Source of the DNA: Cellulomonas sp.
Lineage (GTDB): Bacteria > Actinomycetota > Actinomycetes > Actinomycetales > Cellulomonadaceae
Assembly: GCA_022013895.1 (NCBI GenBank)
Contig: JAKLPK010000172.1
Coordinates: 1-43,859 of the forward strand
Direction: 5' to 3'
DNA: 43,859 nucleotides
Within the stretch, counting starts at the first letter, position 1. Each line of letters opens with the position of its first letter. Below are positions 7,498-16,815 of the stretch, in pieces. Both the position numbers and the translations under genes were made by a program. The notes beneath the pieces are model-generated. The model made no database searches and had not been told where the DNA came from. It worked only from the letters and a program-made list of their open reading frames with translations.

Positions 7498-9894
7498 ATG
7501 AGGACAACCAGAGGGCTCAAGGGCAAGAAGGCGTTCGTCAGGAGCGCGGTCGCCATGGCGGCTGTGGGCGTGCTCACGCTCACAGCGGCGTGCACGACCG
7601 GGACTTCGGACGACGACGCGACCGACGCCAACAAGTTCACCACACGCGACGTCACCGACGGCACGACGACATTCGTGCTCGTCGAGAACCCCGACGGCGG
7701 GCAGACGCTCTCCTACGCCAAGGACGGACCGATGGAGCTCCTCGAGGTCGAGGAGGACGGCAACACCCTGGCGTTCAAGGACATGAACGCCAACGGCGAG
7801 CTGGACCCGTACGAGGACTGGCGGCTCGAGGCCAGCGACCGAGCGGCCGACCTCGCGGACGACCTCACCGCTGAGCAGATCTCCGGGCTCATGCTGTTCA
7901 GCTCGCACGAGGGGTCACCCAGCGACGGCCTGACGGACACGCAGAAGACCTATCTGTCGGAGTCGAACCTCCGCGCGGTCCTGAACGCCGGCTCGTCCGA
8001 CGTCGAGGACAACGTCACGTGGGTCAACGAGATGCAGGCCTACGTCGAGACCCTCACGACCTCCGACGCGCCCTACATCCCGGCCAACTTCTCCTCGGAC
8101 CCGCGCAATACGGCCACCGCCGCGGACGCCGGCACGGTCGGCAGCATCTCGCTGTGGCCGAGCAACCTCGGCATCGCCGCCACGTTCTCGACCGAGACGG
8201 CGGAGCTGTACGGCCGCTCCATCAGCGAGGAGTACCGCGCACTCGGTCTGACCAACGCGCTGAGCCCGCAGATCGACCTGGCCACCGACCCCCGGTGGCT
8301 GCGCGACTCCGGCACCCTCGGGGAGGACCCGGACCTCGCGTCGGAGCTCGCGGACGCGTTGGTCACGGGATACCAGAGCACCTACGCCGAGGACGGCACC
8401 AACCTGGGCTGGGGCCTGGACTCGGTGCCCACGATGATCAAGCACGCCCCCGGTGACGGCTCGGGCGAGGGTGGGCGCGAGTCGCACACCGCGGCCGGTA
8501 AGTACGCCATCGCCGGCGACAGCATCGGGGACTCGCTGGAGGTCTTCGCTGCGGCGTCGGACTCGATCGGCATGATGACCGACTACTCGATCCTGCTCGA
8601 CACCGAGGGCAACTCCCTCGGTGGAGGTGACAGCGTCGGGACCGCATACGACCCCGAGACCATGGCGCAGATCCGCGAGCAGTTCGACGGTGTCATCGTG
8701 ACCGACTGGGGCGTCTTGACCGGGGCCACGGACGAAGGCGCGACGATGGGCATGGCGTGGGGCGCCGAGGACCTGACTCCCGCCGAGCGCTACTACCAGG
8801 TGCTGCTCAACGGCACCGACATGTTCGGTGGCGTGAACGACTCGACGTACATCCTCGAGGCCTACAACCTGTGGACCGAGCACTACGAGGCTGGCGAGGT
8901 CGACGTGGATGCGGACACCCGCTGGCAGCAGTCGGGGACCCGCATCCTCACCGGGTACTTCGCGCCGGGGCTGTTCGACAGCCCGTTCGTCGACCTCGAC
9001 GCCTCGGTGGAGACCGTGGGCGCGGAGGCCACGGTCGAGGCCGGGTACCAGGCTCAGCTGGACTCGGTCGTCATGACCAAGAACGACGGCGTGGTCTCCG
9101 AGGCCACCCTCGAGGACTGGGCCGACAAGACGGTCTACATCCCGCACACCTACGACACCGGCCACGCCAGTTCGTTCGGTGAGGGGGAGTACACCGAGGG
9201 GCCGACACTGACGGTCGAGGCGGCGGAGGAGTTCTTCGCGAAGGTCGTCACCGACACGGTCGAGTACGACGCCGACGGCAAGGTCACGAGCATCACCGCT
9301 CCTGACCTGTCCGACGTCGACATCGCACTGGTGGGGATGCGCAGCCCGTCGGCGGGTGCGGTCTTCAGCAACTCCGGCCTCGACCAGACGACGGGGACGT
9401 ACTACCCGCTCTCGCTGCAGTACCGGCCTTACACGGCCGACGGTGAGTACGTCCGCAAGGTCTCGATCGGCGGTGACGTCCTCGCGGACGGCACGCAGGA
9501 GAACCGGTCCTACTTCGGTGCGACCGGCACCGTCTCGAACGAGGCCGACCTGGACGCCTTCGAGCGGACGGTCTCCGCTGTCGACGCCTCGGGCAAGGAC
9601 ATCCCTGTGGTCGCGCTCATCAAGGCGTCCAACCCCGTGGTGCCGACCGAGTTCGAGGCCGACGCCGACGCGGTGCTGGTCGGTTTCGGGGTGAGCGACA
9701 AGGCTCTCATCGAGGTCGCACTCGGTGTGTCCGAAGCGCAGGGTCGTCTCCCGATCGGGTTCCCCGCGAGCATGGACGCCGTCGAGGCGCAGGACGAGGG
9801 GGTCGCCGGGGACACCGAGACCTACGTGGACTCCGCCGGCAACGACTGGAAGTTCGGCTTCGGCCTGAACTTCTCGGGCCCGATCGCCGACTGA
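7498..9894 (+). CDS. Glycoside hydrolase family 3 lipoprotein
   Basis: 798 aa from ATG 7498, preceded by AGGAAGG; the longer frame to 7468 would misplace the signal peptide. The N-terminus is a lipoprotein signal (positive start, hydrophobic stretch, lipobox LTAAC, Cys about residue 32). Residues 95-107 (DMNANGELDPYED) form an EF-hand-like calcium loop as in many extracellular GH3s. The TIM barrel follows, with MIKHAPGDGSGEGGRESH and the nucleophile motif VTDWG (Asp403). A GH3 C-terminal alpha/beta domain runs to the end (VDIALVGMRSPSAG, GRLPIGFP). The enzyme should be anchored outside the membrane and release sugars from the non-reducing end of a glycan. Sugar and linkage specificity cannot be read. 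Confidence 0.92.
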   Translation: MRTTRGLKGKKAFVRSAVAMAAVGVLTLTAACTTGTSDDDATDANKFTTRDVTDGTTTFVLVENPDGGQTLSYAKDGPMELLEVEEDGNTLAFKDMNANGELDPYEDWRLEASDRAADLADDLTAEQISGLMLFSSHEGSPSDGLTDTQKTYLSESNLRAVLNAGSSDVEDNVTWVNEMQAYVETLTTSDAPYIPANFSSDPRNTATAADAGTVGSISLWPSNLGIAATFSTETAELYGRSISEEYRALGLTNALSPQIDLATDPRWLRDSGTLGEDPDLASELADALVTGYQSTYAEDGTNLGWGLDSVPTMIKHAPGDGSGEGGRESHTAAGKYAIAGDSIGDSLEVFAAASDSIGMMTDYSILLDTEGNSLGGGDSVGTAYDPETMAQIREQFDGVIVTDWGVLTGATDEGATMGMAWGAEDLTPAERYYQVLLNGTDMFGGVNDSTYILEAYNLWTEHYEAGEVDVDADTRWQQSGTRILTGYFAPGLFDSPFVDLDASVETVGAEATVEAGYQAQLDSVVMTKNDGVVSEATLEDWADKTVYIPHTYDTGHASSFGEGEYTEGPTLTVEAAEEFFAKVVTDTVEYDADGKVTSITAPDLSDVDIALVGMRSPSAGAVFSNSGLDQTTGTYYPLSLQYRPYTADGEYVRKVSIGGDVLADGTQENRSYFGATGTVSNEADLDAFERTVSAVDASGKDIPVVALIKASNPVVPTEFEADADAVLVGFGVSDKALIEVALGVSEAQGRLPIGFPASMDAVEAQDEGVAGDTETYVDSAGNDWKFGFGLNFSGPIAD

Positions 9895-9903
9895 GCGAGC
9901 CCA

Positions 9904-9938
9904 GCCCGGGTGGCCGGCGACAGACCGGCCACCCGGGC
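9904..9938 (+). terminator. Strong GC hairpin between GH3 lipoprotein and small lipoprotein genes
   Basis: GCCCGGGTGGCCGG (9904-9917) and CCGGCCACCCGGGC (9925-9938) form a perfect 14-bp stem with a 7-nt loop. No T tract follows. It begins 9 nt after the GH3 stop. It could be a partial terminator or an mRNA-stabilising structure that raises the level of the first gene relative to the rest of the block. Confidence 0.75.
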
Positions 9939-9987
9939 AGCCGGGTCACGGGGTGGGCCCGTGGCCAGATCGAACAAGGAGCACAAG

Positions 9988-10401
9988 ATGAAGCGAAACT
10001 CTGCGCTGCGTGTCGGCATCGGCCTGGCGCTCGCGCTGACCGGGGCCTTCGGGCTCACCGCCTGCGGAAGCAGCGACGGGGGTGACTCTGCCGAGAGCTC
10101 GCAGGTCGCCACCACGGACGTCGACATCGCCGCGGACCTGGAGCTGGCGCGAACCGCCGTCCTCGATGCGCTCGAGGACGACCCCTCGTGGAAGCAGGTC
10201 ATGCTGGCGAGCGACGTCAAGCAGCCCACCCAGAAGTACGGCCTCCTCGTGATGCCCTACGTCCCGTCCGACGCGGTCGATGACGTGACGGGGACCGTCA
10301 ACATCGACGGCGGCGACTTCGTCATCGAGGGCACGTCGGTCGCGACGGGCCAGACGTGGCAGATCGACCAGGACGGCAACATCACCGAGGTGACCGAGTA
10401 G
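9988..10401 (+). CDS. Small lipoprotein of unknown function
   Basis: 137 aa from ATG 9988, preceded by AAGGAG. An 80-bp-longer reading exists but would bury the signal peptide. The N-terminus is a lipoprotein signal with lipobox LTAC (Cys about residue 25), followed by a Gly/Ser/Asp-rich linker. The mature part is a single acidic domain of about 95 residues with mixed helix and strand (ELARTAVLDALEDDPSWKQV, then beta-rich YGLLVMPYVPSD and TGTVNIDGGDFVIEGTS). I do not recognise the family. Its place between two GH3 genes suggests a surface accessory such as a glycan-binding or enzyme-tethering protein; this is inference from position only. Confidence 0.8.
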   Translation: MKRNSALRVGIGLALALTGAFGLTACGSSDGGDSAESSQVATTDVDIAADLELARTAVLDALEDDPSWKQVMLASDVKQPTQKYGLLVMPYVPSDAVDDVTGTVNIDGGDFVIEGTSVATGQTWQIDQDGNITEVTE

Positions 10402-10425
10402 CAACCCCGGGACCCGTCCCTGACG

Positions 10426-10463
10426 CGCGCGCCCGACCTCGCCTGCCAGCGGGCGGGCGCGCG
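10426..10463 (+). terminator. GC hairpin downstream of the small lipoprotein gene
   Basis: CGCGCGCCCG (10426-10435) pairs with CGGGCGCGCG (10454-10463) across an 18-nt loop. The 189-bp gap holds this structure and then the Shine-Dalgarno sequence of the next gene. It may end or attenuate part of the transcript; no T tract is present. Confidence 0.5.
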
Positions 10464-10590
10464 TGTCCCGGCCCCGACGTCGCCCACCCAGGTGGCGGAC
10501 CGGGCCTACCACCGGCAGATCGCGAGTGCGCAGCGAACCGCTCACCGCCGCCCGTCACCCGACCGCCGGCCCCACTCGAGGAGGAATGCT

Positions 10591-13500
10591 TTGAACGCCA
10601 GGGCCAAGAGCGCGGACCGCGCCAGGAAGTCGATGTCGAACAGGAAGTTCTTGTGGATCTGGGTCCCCGTGCTCAGCACGGTAGCGGTGCTCACCGTCGT
10701 CGTGAACGTGGCCCTCGTGGTCGCCGGCGGCTGGGTCGGCTCGCAGTTCGGGAACGGCACCTACACGTTCACGAACTCCGCGGAGTCGGCCGGCTGGGAC
10801 ACCGACTACTACGTGTCCGACTACGCGAACATCGACGAGGTCGATGAGGCGGCGAAGGCGCTGGTCGAGGAGATCGCCGCCGGTGGCATGGTCCTGGCGA
10901 AGAACGATGCGGCCGCGCTGCCCCTCACGAGCGGGGCCAAGGTCACGATGCTCGGGCGTGCGGCCGCGGACCCGATCTTCGGTGGCTCCGGTTCGGGTTC
11001 GGTCGACACCAACACCGCGGTCACCGCGCGTGGCGGGCTCGAGAACGCGGGCTTCGTCGTCAACGACGCGGTCTACGGCGCGATCGAGGCGTACACGGCG
11101 GAGAACGACCGTGGCTACATCGAGATGGACAACCCGGATGCGTCGTCGTACTACATCGGCGAGATGCCGGTGTCGGGCTACGAGGCGCAGCAGGCCTCGT
11201 TCGCGGACTACTCCGACGCGGCGATCGTCTACATCGGCCGCCCGGGCGGTGAGGGCGGTGACCTCACCCGCGACATGACGGGGTGGGACGACAACGCGGT
11301 CGAGGGGCAGCACCAGCTCGAGCTCAACCAGGACGAGAAGGACCTCATCGCGCTCGCGAAGGCGAGCTTCGACACGGTCGTCGTCGTCGTGAACGCCTCC
11401 ACGACGATCGAGATGGGGCTGCTGCAGGACGACCCGGACATCGACGCGATCGTGCTCGCGGGCTCGCCGGGTGCGACGGGCTTCAACGCCCTGGGCGGCA
11501 TCCTGGCCGGCGAGGTCAACCCGTCGGGCCGGACGACCGACCTGTGGGCTGCGGACTTCACGGCGGACCCGACCTACGTCAACTTCGGCGGCTTCCAGTA
11601 CGACGGGCTCGAGGTCTCCTACCCGGTCTCGGCGGTCGAGAGTGCCGCGTCCAACGCGACCGTCACCGACGAGGCCACCTTCGTCAACTACGCCGAGGGC
11701 ATCTACGTCGGCTACCGCTACTACGAGACAGCGGCGGCCGAGAACTTCATCGACTACGACGACGCCGTCGTGTACCCGTTCGGGTACGGCCTCAGCTACA
11801 CCGACTTCTCCCACGAGATCGTGGGCACCGAGGCGGGCGACGTGGACGGCACCATCGCGGTGTCGGTCGAGGTCACCAACACCGGTGACGTCGCGGGCAA
11901 GGACGTCGTCGAGCTGTACTACACCGCGCCGTACACCGACGGCGGCATCGAGAAGTCCGAGGTGGTCCTCGGCGGGTTCGACAAGACCGACCTCCTCGAG
12001 CCCGGTGCGAGCCAGACCGTGACCATCGAGCTGGCCGTCGAGGACATGGCGTCCTACGACTACCTGGGCGAGCAGGCGTACGTGCTCGAGGCGGGCGACT
12101 ACCAGCTGAGCGTGCGGACCGACTCGCACACCGTGGCCCCCGGTACGGAGCCGATCACCTACACGGTCGACTCCGATGTCGTGTACTCCGGCGAGAACCA
12201 CCGGTCGACCGACGAGGCCGCGGTGACCAACCAGTTCGACGACGTGTCGTCGCAGTTCAGCACCGAGGCGGAGGACGGCAAGATCCTGTCGATGTCGCGT
12301 GCCGACTTCGCGGGGACCTTCCCGACGGCGCCGACGGGCGACCAGCTCGTCGCCAGCGAGACGGTCGAGGCCGGCTTCGCCGCGTGGGATGACGACGCGG
12401 CGGCGGACGCCTTCGAGGGTGAGATGCCCACGACGGGTGCGGACTCCGACCTGTCGCTCATCGACCTGCGCGGCCTGGCCAAGGACGACCCGAAGTGGGA
12501 CGAGCTCCTCGACTCCCTCACGGTCGACGAGATGACGGACATGCTGCTCAACGGCGCCTACCAGACGACGGCGATCGGCTCGATCGGCAAGCCGGCGACG
12601 GTGGAGCCGGACGGCCCGGCAGGCTTCTCGTCGTTCATCAACTCCTCGATCAACGGCGTGGCCTACCCGTCGGAGTACCTCATCGCGCAGACGTGGGACG
12701 TCGACCTCGGCACGGCCATGGGCGAGATGCTCGGCAACGAGGCGCTCCAGAAGGGCATCAACGGCTGGTACGCACCGGCGGCCAACCTGCACCGCTCACC
12801 GTTCGCGGGCCGCAACTTCGAGTACTACTCGGAGGATCCCTTCCTGTCCGGTTCGATGCTCACCGCGGTGGCGAACGGGGCGGCCGAGAAGGGCGTCTAC
12901 GCGATGCTCAAGCACTTCGCGCTCAACGAGCAGGAGACGAACCGGGTCAACAACGGTGTCGCCACCTTCGCCACCGAGCAGGCGATCCGTGAGCTCTACC
13001 TCAAGCCGTTCGAGATGGCCGTCAAGAACATCACGATGGACGTCCCGTACATCTCGGACGAGGACGGCACGATCGCGACGGCCACCGTGGGCGCCACGGG
13101 GGTCATGAGCTCGTTCAACCGGATCGGTGCCACGTGGACCGGCGGTTCGCAGGCGCTCATGACGAACGTCCTGCGCGACGAGTGGGGATTCCAGGGCTTC
13201 GCGATCACGGACTTCAACCTGTACGCGTACATGAACCCGAACCAGGCGATCAGCGCGGGCACGGACCTCACGCTCACCTTCCAGCCGTCGAAGTCCTTCT
13301 CGGACACCTCATCGGCGAAGGCCGTGAGCGACATCCGTGAGGCGACCGGGAACGTCCTGTTCACGGTGGCCAACTCCAACGCCATGGACGGCCTGGCTCC
13401 GGGTGCCACGGTGTCCTACACCCCGCCGACCTGGGTGTACATCCAGATCGGCGCCAGTGCGGCGATCGGCCTGCTCGTGCTCCTGGGGGCGTTCCTGGTG

Positions 13501-13599
13501 ACCCGTCGGGTGCTGCGTCACCGCCGGACCGGCGCCGGGACCCCGGGCGTCGGGACCGGCGGCCCCGGCCCGGCCGCCGGCGGGCCGAGCACCGACTAG
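10591..13599 (+). CDS. Membrane-anchored GH3 glycosidase with reversed domain order
   Basis: 1002 aa from TTG 10591, chosen because GAGGAGGA at 10578-10585 sits at the right distance; an ATG at 10587 would stop after two codons. A membrane segment lies at about residues 20-46 and a second at about 948-970 with a basic tail. Between them the usual GH3 order is inverted: the C-domain comes first (about 85-400, GGMVLAKNDAAALPL, YPFGYGLSYTDF), then a fibronectin-III-like domain (to about 515), a linker, then the TIM barrel (about 620-930) with GRNFEYYSEDPFLSG, MLKHFALNEQE and nucleophile Asp874 in AITDFN. C-domain-first GH3s are known (Ruminococcus albus, Butyrivibrio fibrisolvens). The catalytic part is probably outside the cell, held by both ends. 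Confidence 0.9.
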   Translation: MNARAKSADRARKSMSNRKFLWIWVPVLSTVAVLTVVVNVALVVAGGWVGSQFGNGTYTFTNSAESAGWDTDYYVSDYANIDEVDEAAKALVEEIAAGGMVLAKNDAAALPLTSGAKVTMLGRAAADPIFGGSGSGSVDTNTAVTARGGLENAGFVVNDAVYGAIEAYTAENDRGYIEMDNPDASSYYIGEMPVSGYEAQQASFADYSDAAIVYIGRPGGEGGDLTRDMTGWDDNAVEGQHQLELNQDEKDLIALAKASFDTVVVVVNASTTIEMGLLQDDPDIDAIVLAGSPGATGFNALGGILAGEVNPSGRTTDLWAADFTADPTYVNFGGFQYDGLEVSYPVSAVESAASNATVTDEATFVNYAEGIYVGYRYYETAAAENFIDYDDAVVYPFGYGLSYTDFSHEIVGTEAGDVDGTIAVSVEVTNTGDVAGKDVVELYYTAPYTDGGIEKSEVVLGGFDKTDLLEPGASQTVTIELAVEDMASYDYLGEQAYVLEAGDYQLSVRTDSHTVAPGTEPITYTVDSDVVYSGENHRSTDEAAVTNQFDDVSSQFSTEAEDGKILSMSRADFAGTFPTAPTGDQLVASETVEAGFAAWDDDAAADAFEGEMPTTGADSDLSLIDLRGLAKDDPKWDELLDSLTVDEMTDMLLNGAYQTTAIGSIGKPATVEPDGPAGFSSFINSSINGVAYPSEYLIAQTWDVDLGTAMGEMLGNEALQKGINGWYAPAANLHRSPFAGRNFEYYSEDPFLSGSMLTAVANGAAEKGVYAMLKHFALNEQETNRVNNGVATFATEQAIRELYLKPFEMAVKNITMDVPYISDEDGTIATATVGATGVMSSFNRIGATWTGGSQALMTNVLRDEWGFQGFAITDFNLYAYMNPNQAISAGTDLTLTFQPSKSFSDTSSAKAVSDIREATGNVLFTVANSNAMDGLAPGATVSYTPPTWVYIQIGASAAIGLLVLLGAFLVTRRVLRHRRTGAGTPGVGTGGPGPAAGGPSTD

Positions 13600-13620
13600 C
13601 GGATGAGCTCCGCACCTCCC

Positions 13621-13655
13621 GTCGGGCCGGCGGCGCCCACCGTCGCCGGCCCGAC
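13621..13655 (+). terminator. Strong GC hairpin between the second and third GH3 genes
   Basis: GTCGGGCCGGCG (13621-13632) and CGCCGGCCCGAC (13644-13655) make a perfect 12-bp stem with an 11-nt loop, 21 nt after the stop codon. No T tract. This is the third such structure in this gene block. Confidence 0.7.
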
Positions 13656-13727
13656 CCGAGAACCCTGCCCACGACAGCGCACGGCTGCGCCACCACGAAC
13701 GGCCGCGCTCAGACCCCCGAGGAAGTC

Positions 13728-16145
13728 ATGATCGAGAACCTGTCCCTCGAGGAGAAGGCCGCCCTGCTGTCCGGCAAGACGGTCTGGGACTCCCGCGACG
13801 TGCCCCGCCTGGGCATCCGTTCCCTCGTCCTCACGGACGGCCCGCACGGCGTGCGGCGCCAGACGGGATCGGCGGACCACCTGGGCATCGCGGCGTCCTT
13901 GCCGGCCACCTGCTTCCCCACCGCGGCGGCCGTGGCCAACACGTGGGACATCGAGCTTGTGCAGGAGATCGGTGCGGCGCTCGGCGCGGAGGCGACGGCG
14001 CAGGGCGTCGACGTGCTGCTCGGACCGGGTCTGAACATCAAGCGCAGCCCGTTGTGCGGGCGCAACTTCGAGTACCTCTCGGAGGACCCGCACCTGGCCG
14101 GCCACCTCGCCGCGGCGTACGTGCGTGGCATCCAGGGCGCCGGCCCGGCCGCGTGCCCGAAGCACTTCGCGGTGAACAGCCAGGAGCTGCGCCGCATGAC
14201 GAACGACTCGGTGGTCGACGAGCGCACGCTCCGCGAGATCTACCTCACGGCGTTCGAGATCGTGGTCCGCGAGGGCCGTCCGGCCACCGTCATGTCGTCG
14301 TACAACAAGGTCAACGGCACGTACGCGCACGAGAACGCGTTCCTGCTGCAGCAGGTGCTGCGCGACGAGTGGGGCTTCGACGGCCCCGTCGTCTCGGACT
14401 GGGGTGGCGGCGACGACCCGGTGGCTGCGGTCCGTGCGGGCGGCACCCTCGAGATGCCGTCGCCCGGGATGGACTCGGCGTTGCGGATCCTGGAGGCCGT
14501 GCGCCGTGGTGAGCTCACCGAGGCCGAGCTCGACGTTCGCGTGGCGGAGATGCTCGCGCTCGTCGAGCGGTCCGGGCCCGCGAGGGTCGGGACGTACGAC
14601 GATGCCGCGCACCACGCACTGGCCCGCCGCGCGGCGGCGGCGAGCGTCGTGCTGCTCAAGAACGACGACGCCCTGCTGCCGCTCGCGCCGGCGACGCGCA
14701 TCGCGATCGTGGGCGACTTCGCGTTCGTGCCGCGCTACCAGGGTGCCGGTTCGTCGCAGGTCAACCCGACCCGTGTGACCGACCTCGTCACGGCACTCGG
14801 GACCTCGACGCTCGATGTCGTGGCGACCGCCCGCGGCTTCCGCCGTGACGGCGGCGCGGACGAGGCCCTGCTCACCGAGGCGGTCGCCGCCGCCCGCGGT
14901 GCGGACGTCGTCGTCGCGCACCTGGGCCTCGACGAGCTGAGCGAGATCGAGGGCCGCGACCGGACCGACCTGCGCCTGCCGGCCGCGCAGCTCGAGCTGC
15001 TGGCCGCGCTGCACGACACCGGCGTGCCGGTGGTCGTCGTGCTGGCCGCCGGGTCCGTGGTCGAGATGCCGTGGCTCGAGGCGGCCACCGCCGTGGTGCA
15101 CGGGTTCCTGGGAGGCCAGGCCGGTGCCGAGGGGATGGCCGACGTGCTCGTCGGGCAGGTGAATCCGGCCGGGCGCCTCGCGGAGAGCTACCCCGTCCGG
15201 CTGGCGGACGTCCCGAACGTCGCGTACTACCCGGGGGACGGCCCGACGGCGGAGTACCGCGAGGGCCTGTACATCGGCTACCGGTACTACGCCTCGGCCG
15301 ACGTCCCGGTGACGTTCCCGTTCGGGTTCGGCTTGTCCTACACGACGTTCGCGTACGACGAGCTCGAGGTGACTCCCGACGGCGTGACGTTCACGCTCGA
15401 GAACACCGGGACCGTGGCCGGCGCCGAGGTCGCCCAGCTGTACGTGGGCCGTGCCGCGCACGACGACGGTGTGCACCGTCCGGTGCGCGAGCTCAAGGGC
15501 TTCGCACGCGTGAGTCTCGAGCCCGGCGAGCGTCGCCGTGTGCGCGTCGCGTTCGACGAGCGCACCTTCCGCCACTTCGACACCCGCACGGGTCGCTGGG
15601 AGGTGGAGGGCGGGACGTGGACCGTCGCGGTCGCGGCGAACGCGACCGACCTGCGGCTCGTCGGCACTCTCGACGTGGTCGGCACCGTGGCGGTCGGGTC
15701 CGATGCAGCGACGCTGCCGCACTACGCCGCCGCGGACGTCCGGGCTGTGCGGGACGACGAGTTCGAGGCCCTCCTGGGTCGGCCGATCCCGCCCGCGACC
15801 CGCCCCGTGGGGCCGCTCGACGCCAACGACCCGCTCGCCGCGCTCGGGCATGCCGCGAACCCGCTCGGCCGGCTCGCGTACCGCGTGCTCGTCGCGCTCA
15901 TGGCCCGCGCCGACCGCAAGGGCACGCCGGACCTCAACCTGCTGTTCCTCTACGGCATGCCGTTCCGGGCCATCGCCAAGATGACCAACGGCGTGGTGAG
16001 CACGCAGATGGTCGATGCGCTCGTGCTCGCGGTCAACGGCCACGGCTTCCGTGGCCTGGGCAGGTTCGTCGCCGCCTACGTCCGCAACGTCCGCGCCACC
16101 CGTGCCCTGCGCCGCGAGCTCGCGTCGCCGGGCGTTCCCCACTGA
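13728..16145 (+). CDS. Glycoside hydrolase family 3, beta-glucosidase-like, cytoplasmic
   Basis: 805 aa, no signal peptide or membrane segment. Conventional GH3 order: TIM barrel at about 1-300 (LTDGPHGVRRQ, KRSPLCGRNFEYLSEDP, PKHFAVNSQE, nucleophile Asp224 in VVSDWGG), alpha/beta C-domain at about 300-530 with a candidate acid/base glutamate in LDELSEIEGRDR, and a fibronectin-III-like domain at about 545-640. A C-terminal extension of about 160 residues (FLYGMPFRAIAKMTNGVV) is found in a subset of GH3s. ATG 13728 follows GAGGAAG. It should act inside the cell on oligosaccharides brought in or made by the neighbouring products. Beta-glucosidase is the nearest guess; other beta-glycosidase activities are possible. 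Confidence 0.9.
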   Translation: MIENLSLEEKAALLSGKTVWDSRDVPRLGIRSLVLTDGPHGVRRQTGSADHLGIAASLPATCFPTAAAVANTWDIELVQEIGAALGAEATAQGVDVLLGPGLNIKRSPLCGRNFEYLSEDPHLAGHLAAAYVRGIQGAGPAACPKHFAVNSQELRRMTNDSVVDERTLREIYLTAFEIVVREGRPATVMSSYNKVNGTYAHENAFLLQQVLRDEWGFDGPVVSDWGGGDDPVAAVRAGGTLEMPSPGMDSALRILEAVRRGELTEAELDVRVAEMLALVERSGPARVGTYDDAAHHALARRAAAASVVLLKNDDALLPLAPATRIAIVGDFAFVPRYQGAGSSQVNPTRVTDLVTALGTSTLDVVATARGFRRDGGADEALLTEAVAAARGADVVVAHLGLDELSEIEGRDRTDLRLPAAQLELLAALHDTGVPVVVVLAAGSVVEMPWLEAATAVVHGFLGGQAGAEGMADVLVGQVNPAGRLAESYPVRLADVPNVAYYPGDGPTAEYREGLYIGYRYYASADVPVTFPFGFGLSYTTFAYDELEVTPDGVTFTLENTGTVAGAEVAQLYVGRAAHDDGVHRPVRELKGFARVSLEPGERRRVRVAFDERTFRHFDTRTGRWEVEGGTWTVAVAANATDLRLVGTLDVVGTVAVGSDAATLPHYAAADVRAVRDDEFEALLGRPIPPATRPVGPLDANDPLAALGHAANPLGRLAYRVLVALMARADRKGTPDLNLLFLYGMPFRAIAKMTNGVVSTQMVDALVLAVNGHGFRGLGRFVAAYVRNVRATRALRRELASPGVPH

Positions 16146-16160
16146 AAGAGAGCTCCACCG

Positions 16161-16814
16161 ATGCTGCGACGCGCCCGCGAGGCATGGGCCTCCTTTGCCT
16201 CCCGACGTCCCGCGACGGCCCAGTTCGTCGTCTTCTTCCTGCTCAGCAACGGCGTGACCGTGCTCCAGCTGGCGCTCATGCCGGCGTTCAAGTGGGTCTT
16301 CGGCATGACCTCGCTCGTCGACACCACGTTCCAGGCGTTCCCCGTCGGATCCAACATGGACGGCTCGCCGTTCTACATCTTCGACTACGCCGCGGGTCCG
16401 CTGCCCGACGGCGGCGGTGGCCTCGCCTACTTCCTGGCGGTGCAGATCACGCTGGCGATCGCCCAGGTCATCAACTTCTTTGCCCAGCGCAACGTCACTT
16501 TCAAGTCGAACTCGAGCGTGGGCCGGGCAGCGTTCTGGTACGTCATCGCCTACATCGTCATCACCTTCGCCGCCGGTGCGCTGCAGGGGCTCTACAAGGC
16601 CCCGATCTACACGCTGCTCATGGACACCTGGGGCTGGGGCAGCACGGGCGAGACGGTCGCGGACTTCGTCACGATGATCATCAACGCCGCGCTGTCGTTC
16701 TGGGTGTTCTTCCCGATCTTCAGGGTGATCTTCAAACGGGTCCCGGAGGACGAGGCCACGGCCACCGCGCCGACGACGCCCTCGACCGCCGCGCCGGAGC
16801 GCACCGGAGACTGA
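16161..16814 (+). CDS. GtrA-like membrane protein
   Basis: 217 aa with four hydrophobic segments at about residues 20-45, 88-110, 125-150 and 170-195, arranged as in GtrA, with the family-like pattern FLLSNGVTVLQLAL and INFFAQRNVTFKS. A loop of about 45 residues between the first and second segments is longer than usual. GtrA proteins are thought to move lipid-linked sugars across the membrane, usually beside a glycosyltransferase. The gene starts 15 nt after the third GH3 with GAAAGAGAG as ribosome site, and the GT2 gene follows after one base, so the two are translationally linked. Confidence 0.8.
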   Translation: MLRRAREAWASFASRRPATAQFVVFFLLSNGVTVLQLALMPAFKWVFGMTSLVDTTFQAFPVGSNMDGSPFYIFDYAAGPLPDGGGGLAYFLAVQITLAIAQVINFFAQRNVTFKSNSSVGRAAFWYVIAYIVITFAAGALQGLYKAPIYTLLMDTWGWGSTGETVADFVTMIINAALSFWVFFPIFRVIFKRVPEDEATATAPTTPSTAAPERTGD

Positions 16815-16815
16815 C

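Noticed and set aside
10555-12792. Long minus-strand open frame of 745 codons
   Set aside because: It is antisense to the reversed-order GH3 gene, rich in Arg, Val and Asp, and has no family motifs; a shadow caused by high GC.
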